Of a stretch of DNA of 46,966 nt, positions 1 to 7,015 are shown piece after piece. The notes beneath the pieces were generated by a model. It did not search any database. It worked only from the letters and a program-made list of their open reading frames with translations, and was not told the DNA's origin. A program made the translations under genes and the position numbers. Source of the stretch: Acidobacteriaceae bacterium. GTDB lineage: Bacteria > Acidobacteriota > Terriglobia > Terriglobales > Acidobacteriaceae. The DNA lies in assembly GCA_003134655.1 (NCBI GenBank), contig PLBY01000105.1, positions 4,353 to 51,318 on the forward strand, read 5' to 3'. Positions within the stretch are counted from its first letter, which is position 1. Each line of letters starts with the position of its first letter.

Positions 1-393
1 TTCGGTGATTTCGATAATGACGGAGACCTCGACATTCTTATCGTCAACATGAATGAACCGCCGTCTCTTTTGCGCAATGACGTGCGCGGGCAGAATCACT
101 GGCTGAAAGTGAAACTCATCGGCACCAAGTCCAACCGCAGCGCGATTGGAGCCCGCGTGCTGGCGCGCTATGCCGGGAAGGTGCAGGCCCAGGAGGTCGT
201 CAGCCAATCGAGCTTCTACTCTTCCAATGATCCGCGCTTGCACTTCGGACTGGGCTCAGCCATGTCGGCCGAGGTGGAGATTCGCTGGCCAAGCGGCAAC
301 AAGGAAGTTCATTCCAACATCTCGTGCGACCAACTCCTTACCGTGCGGGAGAGCACCGGCATTGTTCCCAGTCTGGGTTGGCCCAAGCGCTAG
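1..393 (+). CDS. FG-GAP / ASPIC-UnbV domain protein, C-terminal part
   Basis: The frame is open from the first base of the window, so only the C-terminus is present (130 residues to the TAG at 391-393). It opens with a calcium-binding-like FG-GAP motif (GDFDNDGDLD), then continues as an ASPIC/UnbV domain with the typical VEIRWPSG strand near residue 98. Proteins of this class are large, secreted, beta-propeller-type proteins, often followed by TPR segments, and are abundant in Acidobacteria; their substrates are mostly unknown. The domain ends normally, so the C-terminus looks intact. Function beyond secreted or surface propeller is not inferable. Confidence 0.85.
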   Translation, partial: FGDFDNDGDLDILIVNMNEPPSLLRNDVRGQNHWLKVKLIGTKSNRSAIGARVLARYAGKVQAQEVVSQSSFYSSNDPRLHFGLGSAMSAEVEIRWPSGNKEVHSNISCDQLLTVRESTGIVPSLGWPKR

Positions 394-410
394 CGGCGGT
401 CGATCTTGCC

Positions 411-1073
411 TCAGTGGCTCGCCGGTTTTCGAACGGCAATCAATGAGACCTGTTCCAGTCCAGGGAAGTGATCGTCTTTATCGGGCTTGCGCTCGGTGGG
501 CGAAATTTGCTGCACCGTGGTTCGCGCCGGCGGCATCGGTCCAAAATACTGGGCGTACACGTCGTCAAAACTTTTCTGGTCCGAGAGATCATCCAGATAA
601 ACATTCGTCGAAACAACCTGGCCGAAATTCATCTCGGCCTCCTCCAGATTGTCGAGCTGGTTGCGCACGGTCTGGCGCAGTTGATGCGGCGTAGTAGTGG
701 CGTATACGCCGCCATGCGCTCCCGGAATAAACCCGTCCTTTGCGGAACAGTACAAAGTGTCTCCCGCAAAAACGCACGGACTCGCCGTCGGACTGGGCGG
801 CATATTCTTCGGACGCACCGCCTTCCTGAGCTTGATGTCGCGCACGGCCACGCCCGTTTATTCGATGTGGGCGCCCGCCGGGAGGCTCGAGACCTGGATG
901 GTGGCCCGTGCCGGAGTATTTCCGAACTCAAACCGCCTCGCGTACCGTTCATTCATCGCCTGCATGGGAATGTCGGCAGTCAAGTAGGGATTGACGAAAA
1001 CCATATTGCCGAGTTCAAGCCCTTCGGGCTGGACCAAACTCGGCTTCCCGCTCCAACGCCGCGTCACCGGCAA
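411..1073 (-). pseudogene. Decayed tandem Rid (YjgF/YER057c/UK114) protein
   Basis: Two Rid-like domains lie in one minus-strand frame, separated by an in-frame TAA at 858-860. The upstream domain (about 1040-861) jumps from GNMVFVNPYLTADIP straight to MQAMNERYARRF, so roughly 50 residues of the usual Rid fold are missing, and its last strand, normally ending in ...IEAVAVR, is cut as AHIE-stop-TGVAVR. The downstream domain (851-411, GTG start, 146 aa) looks complete (FAGDTLYCSAKDG, NLEEAEMNFGQVVSTNVYLDD, PPARTTVQQI) and could be translated alone. Rid proteins deaminate reactive enamines/imines. The 5' end runs into a barrel fragment on the other strand, so the original start is lost. Most likely a broken two-domain Rid gene; an expressed single-domain remnant is the alternative. 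Confidence 0.7.
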
Positions 1074-1269
1074 CGTCTTCTTCGGCGTGGGCAGCGAGAA
1101 CTTCTCTCAAATCGATCAGATTGGGCGCTTTTCTGCCCACACCTTCGGCGGGGGTCTGCGCTATCAATTCGCCGCCCGCCAGGACATCACGGGCTATGTA
1201 GCTCGCCAAACTCGCACCCACGGTCAAATCGATACCAGCCTCGGACTGAGTTATGGGATCCGTTTTTAA
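1040..1269 (+). pseudogene. YaiO-like outer-membrane beta-barrel, C-terminal fragment
   Basis: The last 70 or so residues of an outer-membrane barrel: alternating strands (NVFFGVGSENF, FGGGLRYQF, DITGYVARQT) and the terminal signature LSLGLSYGIRF-like strand ending in Phe, as needed for BAM recognition. The frame carries a TAG at 985-987 and the sequence upstream of about 1040 belongs to an oppositely oriented Rid gene, so the signal peptide and the rest of the barrel are gone. Its stop overlaps the start of the HEAT-repeat gene by 17 bases, as expected for an ancestral operon. Assignment to the YaiO family rests on the strand pattern and on the HEAT-GT2 neighbourhood. Confidence 0.55.
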
Positions 1270-2455
1270 GGAAATCGCAAAGCTCGGGGCCGCTGGGTTC
1301 GTACTGGAGGCGATTCTGGTCTCGTTACTGGGAATCCTTCTCCTCGTGGGATTCATCGTGCTGCGGCGCTGGTACCGCGCCCGCTACTTTCACAGGAGAA
1401 ATCAGCGCACCGTTGCCTTGCGCTCCCAATGGGATGACATCCTCTGCGGCAAAATCCCGGCCAAAGACTGGCGTTTTAATGCGCTCGATTGCGACATCGT
1501 CGAATCCATTCTGCTCGATAGCATCGAGATGTCGCCGGCTGACCAGTTACCTGCGCTGCTCGATTGTCTCCGCGTCAGCGGATTGCTCGATATGCGCATT
1601 TACGAAGCCCGGACATCGCGCGGATTGAAGCAGCGAACCGCCCTCCTGGCGTTGGGACGAACTCGCGCCATGGAGGCGATTCCCGCTCTGGCTGCGGGAT
1701 TGGATTCGCGTTTGCGCGAAACTCGCATCGCCGCGGTTCGTGGCCTCGGCCGTACAGCTCGCATGGAGGCCGCCATCCCGATTCTTGACCGCGTCATCAC
1801 CGGTCAGTTCGATGCGCCCGAGCGTTCTTTGAAAAATGCCCTGGTCAATTGTTGCCGCTCCCACCCCGAGATACTGGTCAACTATGTTGAGCACACGCAA
1901 GGACCGGTTCGGGAGTTACTGGCACGCGTGCTCGGCGAGCTGGCATCGCCTGAGCTCGGTGAGGAGTTACTCGTCCTGGCCTCTGATGTTTTACCCGAAG
2001 TGCGCGCTTCCGCCGCCCGCGCTCTCGGCAATACCAACGCCTCTTATGCTTTGCCGGCGCTGCATAGTTTGGCCGCCGATCCCGAATGGTTTGTTCGCCT
2101 CCGCGCCGTAGTGGCGTTGGGTCAGATCGAAAACATCGGCAAAATCAGCATCCTGCTGCGCTCTCTTTGCGATGCCAACCGCCACGTGCGTCAGCGCGCC
2201 GCGTGGGCACTTGCGCGGATGGAGCCGCAACTCGATCAGATCCTCGAAGATGTTATCGCCACCAAAGACGATTACGCCTTGCAGGCATTTATCTCCGAAC
2301 TCGAGCGGTCCGGCGCCATCGCGAACATTGTCAGCGGTTTTGCCCATTCCGACCATCATTCCGCCGAAACCGCGCTGATGGAAGTCGTCACAGAAGCAAG
2401 AAAACGAGTGGAACTCACCGGTAAAGCCGTGGCAGCCGTGGCCGGGGCGCACTGA
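1253..2455 (+). CDS. Membrane-anchored HEAT-repeat protein
   Basis: 400 residues. A single hydrophobic segment (about residues 15-38) follows a short N-terminus, then a basic stretch and a cytoplasm-facing domain. From about residue 125 to 345 there are helical HEAT/PBS-lyase-type repeats (GLKQRTALLALGRT, VRASAARALGNT, VRLRAVVALGQI, VRQRAAWALARM). No catalytic motif is seen; such proteins act as scaffolds. It overlaps the barrel remnant by 17 bases and stops two bases before the GTG of the GT2 gene, so all three were one transcription unit. YaiO-HEAT-GT2 sets are seen in several phyla; a role in assembling a polysaccharide synthase/export complex is inferred from context. Confidence 0.85.
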   Translation: MGSVFKEIAKLGAAGFVLEAILVSLLGILLLVGFIVLRRWYRARYFHRRNQRTVALRSQWDDILCGKIPAKDWRFNALDCDIVESILLDSIEMSPADQLPALLDCLRVSGLLDMRIYEARTSRGLKQRTALLALGRTRAMEAIPALAAGLDSRLRETRIAAVRGLGRTARMEAAIPILDRVITGQFDAPERSLKNALVNCCRSHPEILVNYVEHTQGPVRELLARVLGELASPELGEELLVLASDVLPEVRASAARALGNTNASYALPALHSLAADPEWFVRLRAVVALGQIENIGKISILLRSLCDANRHVRQRAAWALARMEPQLDQILEDVIATKDDYALQAFISELERSGAIANIVSGFAHSDHHSAETALMEVVTEARKRVELTGKAVAAVAGAH

Positions 2456-2457
2456 CC

Positions 2458-3867
2458 GTGCATTTTCTCGCCATCTCGAACGATGCCCTGTTCGTCTATT
2501 ACCTGCTGTCAAACGTCATTTACCTTGGACTGCTGATCGTTGCGATTGTCAAAAACGTCCGCCATCGTCATCGTCTCGGCAGTCAGCGACTGGAGTTGGT
2601 GAAGGCTTCTCCCTTCACGCCCCCCATCACTCTCATCGTTCCCGCACACAATGAAGAACGGTCCATCGTCGGCAGCGTCGGAGCGTTGCTTGGACTCGAA
2701 TATCCATGCCTCGAAGTCATCGTCGTCAACGATGGATCGGACGATGCCACCATGGAGAAGCTGCGGCAGGCCTATCAGCTTCAGACCGCCCGCATCCTTT
2801 ATATAGCTGACATTGCAACTGCGCCGCTCCATGCCATCTATCGCAGTCCGCTTGATCCACGCCTGTTCGTCCTCGACAAAGCAGCCGCCGGCTGTAAAGC
2901 CGATGCCATCAACGCAGGAATCAACGCCGCCACCAGTCCTTACATCTGTGTGGTCGACGCCGACTCGATTCTTGAAAAGGAATCGCTCATCCGCATCATG
3001 GCAGGAGTATTCGCCGATCCCGGTCGCGTCATGGCCGTAGGCGGTATCGTACGCGTCTTGAACGGCTCCCGCGTCGTAAACAATCAGATCGAGGAAGTGC
3101 GCCTGCCCAAAAGTCCGATCGAAGTCATGCAGGTCATCGAATACCTGCGCGCCTTCCTTGTCGGCCGTGAGGCTTGGGCAGGTTTCAACATGCTCCCCAT
3201 CATCTCAGGTGCATTCGGAGTTTTTCAGCGCGACCTGGTCCTGCAAGTCGGAGGTTTTCGCACGCACGCAGTCGGAGAAGATCTCGATCTCATCATTCGC
3301 ATGCATCGCCGCCTGCATGAAGATCAGCGGCCTTACCACATCGACTTTATTCCCGATCCCACTTGCTGGACTGAAGTCCCCACCGACTTGAAGTCGCTCG
3401 CCCGCCAGCGCGCACGGTGGCACAAAGGTCTCATCGATACACTTTGGCCTAATCGCGACATGCTCTTCCGCGCCCGCTACGGACGCGTCGGCTGGCTCGT
3501 CCTTCCTTACATGTGGATCTTCGAATTCTTCGCGCCCATCATCGAGGTCGGCGGATATATCACCATCATCCTCGCACTGATCTCAGGAGTGCTGAGCAAA
3601 TCATTCTTCTTGCAATTCCTGTTGTTCGGCTACGCATTCGCGACGCTGCTTTCCATCGGTTCAGTACTGCTCGAAGAAATGACCTTCCGCCGCTACAGTG
3701 ACTGGCGCGAGGTTGCGCGCTTGCTAGTCTACTGCCTCTTCGAGCACTTCCCCTACCGCCAACTCACGATGGTTTGGCGTCTGCAAGGCATCTGGCAGTA
3801 CCTCCGCGGAGACCTGCAATGGCGATCCATGAAAAGAGTAGGAATCCCTAGCAACCCAGTCGCATGA
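2458..3867 (+). CDS. Processive family-2 glycosyltransferase (membrane)
   Basis: 469 residues from a GTG codon immediately after the upstream stop. An N-terminal membrane helix (about 11-31) precedes a GT-A domain with LIVPAHNEE (59-67), VVNDGSDD (90-96, first Asp), VVDADS (165-170, DXD), GEDLDL (general base region, near 275) and QRARW (near 320), the QxxRW motif of processive synthases such as PgaC, BcsA and hyaluronan synthase. Three or four membrane helices follow (about 345-430). It should polymerise a beta-linked sugar from a nucleotide sugar at the inner membrane and help extrude it. The product cannot be told from sequence. The outer-membrane partner upstream is truncated, so the pathway may be disabled. 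Confidence 0.9.
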   Translation: MHFLAISNDALFVYYLLSNVIYLGLLIVAIVKNVRHRHRLGSQRLELVKASPFTPPITLIVPAHNEERSIVGSVGALLGLEYPCLEVIVVNDGSDDATMEKLRQAYQLQTARILYIADIATAPLHAIYRSPLDPRLFVLDKAAAGCKADAINAGINAATSPYICVVDADSILEKESLIRIMAGVFADPGRVMAVGGIVRVLNGSRVVNNQIEEVRLPKSPIEVMQVIEYLRAFLVGREAWAGFNMLPIISGAFGVFQRDLVLQVGGFRTHAVGEDLDLIIRMHRRLHEDQRPYHIDFIPDPTCWTEVPTDLKSLARQRARWHKGLIDTLWPNRDMLFRARYGRVGWLVLPYMWIFEFFAPIIEVGGYITIILALISGVLSKSFFLQFLLFGYAFATLLSIGSVLLEEMTFRRYSDWREVARLLVYCLFEHFPYRQLTMVWRLQGIWQYLRGDLQWRSMKRVGIPSNPVA

Positions 3868-3889
3868 CCCGCAATCCAATTCTGGCGCC

Positions 3890-4152
3890 GATTACTCACG
3901 CTCGTAAGCACATGTTCAAAAACTCTTCTGGACGATCTCGAGGCTGTTGCCGAGCGCGCAAAGCCCGAACCCGAGAACTTCTGGCTGCACAAGTTCCGCG
4001 CCACGTTCGGAACCCGGCGCCTGTGGGCTGGCGTCGATCTGCGCACAGTGCGGCAATGGCTCGGTCACTCCGACATGGAATCGACGATGCGATACCTGAA
4101 GCTGTCGCGCAGTCAGCAGACCCGCGAGAAGGTGAACGAGATTTCCGCTTAG
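3890..4152 (+). pseudogene. Tyrosine recombinase/integrase, C-terminal remnant
   Basis: A frame without its own start codon reads through to TAG at 4150-4152 and contains the C-terminal catalytic box of phage-type integrases: HKFRATFGT (His-x-x-Arg), WLGHSDMEST (second His) and MRYLKL, whose Tyr would be the nucleophile. The N-terminal DNA-binding domain, the first catalytic Arg and a start are missing. It begins about 25 bp after the GT2 stop. Likely the relic of an integrated element that was lost; no clear att duplication is visible. Confidence 0.75.
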
Positions 4153-4429
4153 TCGTGGGAAACGACATTTAAAAGGGAACTGTGGACCTCGATCCCATCC
4201 CTTCCATAGCCAACGAAGCCTAATTTCCTGAACCGATTCATGAAAACATTGACCCGTGAGCGCGTTGTGCCGACCAGCCAAAAGCCTGGCGTGGGCTGGG
4301 TTCTCATCCGTGATGCATGGTTCTCGCTTGGGGTCTCACGGAGTTTGAGCGGTCAAGGTAACACTTTGAAGCCTTGAAGGTCCCAGAGCGCCGAAGTGAT
4401 CGGGACCCGACATCGGGTTCGACGTAAGG
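4153..4429. other. Non-coding stretch between two gene remnants
   Basis: About 280 bases between the integrase relic and the glycosidase relic. No frame resembles a protein, no strong hairpin or tRNA was seen. Probably degraded sequence. Confidence 0.4.
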
Positions 4430-4916
4430 TTGTGGGAAAAAGTCTGTGCCGGATTCACTCGCGATCCTCACAAGTGGACACAATCCGGCTTGTCGACCGA
4501 GCCGGGCGCCCTGAATGCGGGCGATCCCAAAGTTCACGACTGGATGGTCACCGACCTGCCCACCGATTGGAAGCCCGAGCCTTTCAAAGGGCAAACTATC
4601 GATCTCGGAGTAGTATCATGTCTCCCCGCGGCCCGACGGCGTTCATTGGGACGGTATCGAGTACTGGGATCCAGATCGCCACCGAGGTGTGGTCTATGCC
4701 TTTCGCGGCACGACTGAAGATGAGAAGACGTATGCCTACGTTCTGCAAGGACTCGAGCCGTCGAGTCGTTATCTGCTCAAATTTAACGATCACAGTTCTC
4801 CCGATCGAACCGTCACCGGATATGAACTGATGAGACGAGGCCTGAAAGTGACCCTTCCGGTAACAAACAGTTCGGAACTGATCTTCCTTAGTACGGAAGG
4901 CGCAGCCGCTCAATGA
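4430..4916 (+). pseudogene. Glycosidase (alpha-galactosidase-like) C-terminal remnant, frameshifted
   Basis: 4617-4916 encodes a C-terminal beta-sandwich like those of GH36/GH27-type alpha-galactosidases: RPDGVHWDGIEYWDP, then GVVYAFRGT, GLEPSSRYLL, ELMRRGLKVTLP. That frame has a TAG at 4611-4613 just upstream. A second frame (4430-4620, with VHDWMVTDLPTDWKPEPF) precedes it and may be part of the same gene shifted by one base, or a separate fragment; I do not recognise it. No catalytic domain is present. The stop TGA overlaps the next gene's ATG (ATGA), indicating an operon in which this gene was inactivated. Confidence 0.55.
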
Positions 4917-6973
4917 ACTACGCCACCAGGATCCTGCACCTCGCCGCAGTTGTGCTCGTGAGCGCAATGATCGCCACCGGCCAGCAGCCTAAACCCTTCC
5001 CAGTAACCTCCGTCGTCGACGAGCCCTCGATCGCGGGACATCCGGTGCAACTCGACGCGCAGGGAAAACTGTTGCCGTGGCCCATGCCCGACAACATCGG
5101 CTACTCGTACTCGTCTCACTTCCTCACGCAGTGGACGATCTTGTGGGACCAGTACTATCGCCAACGCCTTCCTTATTTCTATTGCTGTTTTGATTTTGAT
5201 CGCACCACTTTTGAGCTGCAGCCCGATCCGTACTGGGTTAACTCCACCGGCTACCTGCGCGCCATGATGCAGGGCTTCATGGAACGCCTGTATCCCTACA
5301 CCGGCGATCCGCGCACGCTTACGTTCTTGCAAGACTTCGTCGATTACGAACTGGAAAACGGTCTGACGCCCGAAGGCTACGCTTGGTCGCAGGTGCCTTA
5401 CGCCTCCGCGAATCCCGGCGCGAAACGCTACACCGGATGGAGCCAGTTGGGCGCCGAAGATTTCATCGAACCTCACGTCGTCGGCGAGGATGGCTACGGC
5501 TATCTCCGCCTCTACGAGATGACGGGCAACACAGAGTATTTACGCGCCGCGATCCGCTGTGCGGACGCGCTCGTCAAGAATTTCAAGCCCGGAGACGAGG
5601 TCAATTCTCCGTGGCCCGTGCGGGCCTTCGCGCGAGACGGCAAAGCTGACGGCCCTCCCATGGGTCCGTATTCCGCCAACGTCATTGAGCCCATCATGCT
5701 CTTCGACGAACTCATTCGTCTCGGACAAGGGGATGTCGCCGGCTACACGCGCGTGCGGGCCGGCGCCTGGGACTGGTTCCAGAAATATCCGCTGGCGCAT
5801 GACGTGTGGGTCGGCTACTTCGAAGACACCGTGGCCAGCATGGACAATATGAACCAGGTGATCCCGCTGGAGTTTGCCCGCTACGTCTTGCTGCACCCGG
5901 AGAAAGATCCGCAGTGGCGCGAGCATGCCCGCCATCTCATCGAATGGGTCAAGATCACTCCCAAGTGGCCGAAGTACATTGTGCATGGAGCGACCGTCAC
6001 AACCGAGCAGGGCAATGGCATCAACTTCTGCTGCAACCTGCCGAACCAGTGCTGTGACAGCCATACCTCGCGCCTCGCCGCCGTGGAGGCGCTGTACTTC
6101 GCAAAGACTGGAGACGCCGCTTATCGCGATGCCGCCTTCCGCTCGTACAACTGGGTCACTTATTTTCAGGGACTCTCCTACGGCGCGCACGCTCCTTTTT
6201 CCACGCAGTGGTGGTTCACCGACGAGTTCGCGGACGGCCCTAGAAGAATGATGGACGCTTTCTGGGCCATGCCCGAGTGGGCTCCCGCAGACGAATCCCA
6301 TCTGCTCGGCTCGACTTCCGTGGTCACGAAGATCAGCTATGGCAAGGGTTCGGTGACGTACTCCACCTTCGATCCCGAATCTTCCGATGTCCTTCGGCTG
6401 GATTTCTCACCGGATTTCATCACTGCGGACGGGAAGCCGCTGACGCGTCGCAAGGATCTCGATCAGTCCGGTGGCTACACGTTCGACGACGAGACCCATG
6501 TCCTTCGTATCCGTCACGAAGGCGCACGCGACATCGACATCCAGGGCAAAGGCGGCAACGCGCCCCCGCAGTGCATCACCTTCGACGATCCCCATCTCGC
6601 AGCCGGAACCGTTTTAAAAGGCGAGTATCCCTCCGGAGTGATCGACTGGGGCACAGACGCCTGGCGCATCAACGTGCCCGAAGGCGGCCTCGGAACCTTC
6701 AACCTGGCCCCTACCGACGCCAAAGCGAAGACCGCCGAATTTCGTTTCTACTGGCCGCGCATCTTTGTCGGGGTCGATGTCTACAACGGTGGGCCATCCG
6801 ATGCGACCGTAACCATCCACACTCCCGAGATTCGCGAAATCTCATTCACCATCAAGCCCGGACAACTCCAGCGCCTGCGCACCGGATGGCGCGATGCGAG
6901 TTCCAGTGTCATCTTCGAGTTCAAAAATGGAGAGGGCCTGCGCTTCGATAATCTGGCGTATCTGCATCAGTGA
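4913..6973 (+). CDS. Secreted six-hairpin glycosidase-like protein, unknown family
   Basis: 686 residues with an N-terminal signal peptide (hydrophobic 8-20, cleavage likely after the Ala/Thr-Gly before QQPKPF). Residues about 60-480 are rich in aromatic, Trp-containing helices (SSHFLTQWTILWDQYY, GYGYLRLYEMTGNTEYLRAAIRCADALV, REHARHLIEWV) suggesting an (alpha/alpha)6 barrel as in GH families acting on polysaccharides. A cysteine-rich patch NFCCNLPNQCCDSH near residue 366 is distinctive. Residues about 480-686 look like a beta domain. The ATG overlaps the preceding remnant's stop. I cannot name the family or catalytic acids; carbohydrate degradation is inferred from fold impression and neighbours. 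Confidence 0.75.
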   Translation: MNYATRILHLAAVVLVSAMIATGQQPKPFPVTSVVDEPSIAGHPVQLDAQGKLLPWPMPDNIGYSYSSHFLTQWTILWDQYYRQRLPYFYCCFDFDRTTFELQPDPYWVNSTGYLRAMMQGFMERLYPYTGDPRTLTFLQDFVDYELENGLTPEGYAWSQVPYASANPGAKRYTGWSQLGAEDFIEPHVVGEDGYGYLRLYEMTGNTEYLRAAIRCADALVKNFKPGDEVNSPWPVRAFARDGKADGPPMGPYSANVIEPIMLFDELIRLGQGDVAGYTRVRAGAWDWFQKYPLAHDVWVGYFEDTVASMDNMNQVIPLEFARYVLLHPEKDPQWREHARHLIEWVKITPKWPKYIVHGATVTTEQGNGINFCCNLPNQCCDSHTSRLAAVEALYFAKTGDAAYRDAAFRSYNWVTYFQGLSYGAHAPFSTQWWFTDEFADGPRRMMDAFWAMPEWAPADESHLLGSTSVVTKISYGKGSVTYSTFDPESSDVLRLDFSPDFITADGKPLTRRKDLDQSGGYTFDDETHVLRIRHEGARDIDIQGKGGNAPPQCITFDDPHLAAGTVLKGEYPSGVIDWGTDAWRINVPEGGLGTFNLAPTDAKAKTAEFRFYWPRIFVGVDVYNGGPSDATVTIHTPEIREISFTIKPGQLQRLRTGWRDASSSVIFEFKNGEGLRFDNLAYLHQ

Positions 6974-7015
6974 AGTCACAAGATATTCAGTCCCCGGCAA
7001 TTCCAAGGAGCCACC

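Noticed and set aside
468..1628. Long plus-strand frame of 386 codons
   Set aside because: Antisense to the Rid gene and out of frame with the HEAT gene; arginine/serine-rich shadow composition.
5540..6301. Minus-strand frame of 253 codons
   Set aside because: Shadow of the secreted six-hairpin protein on the other strand, with no domain signature.
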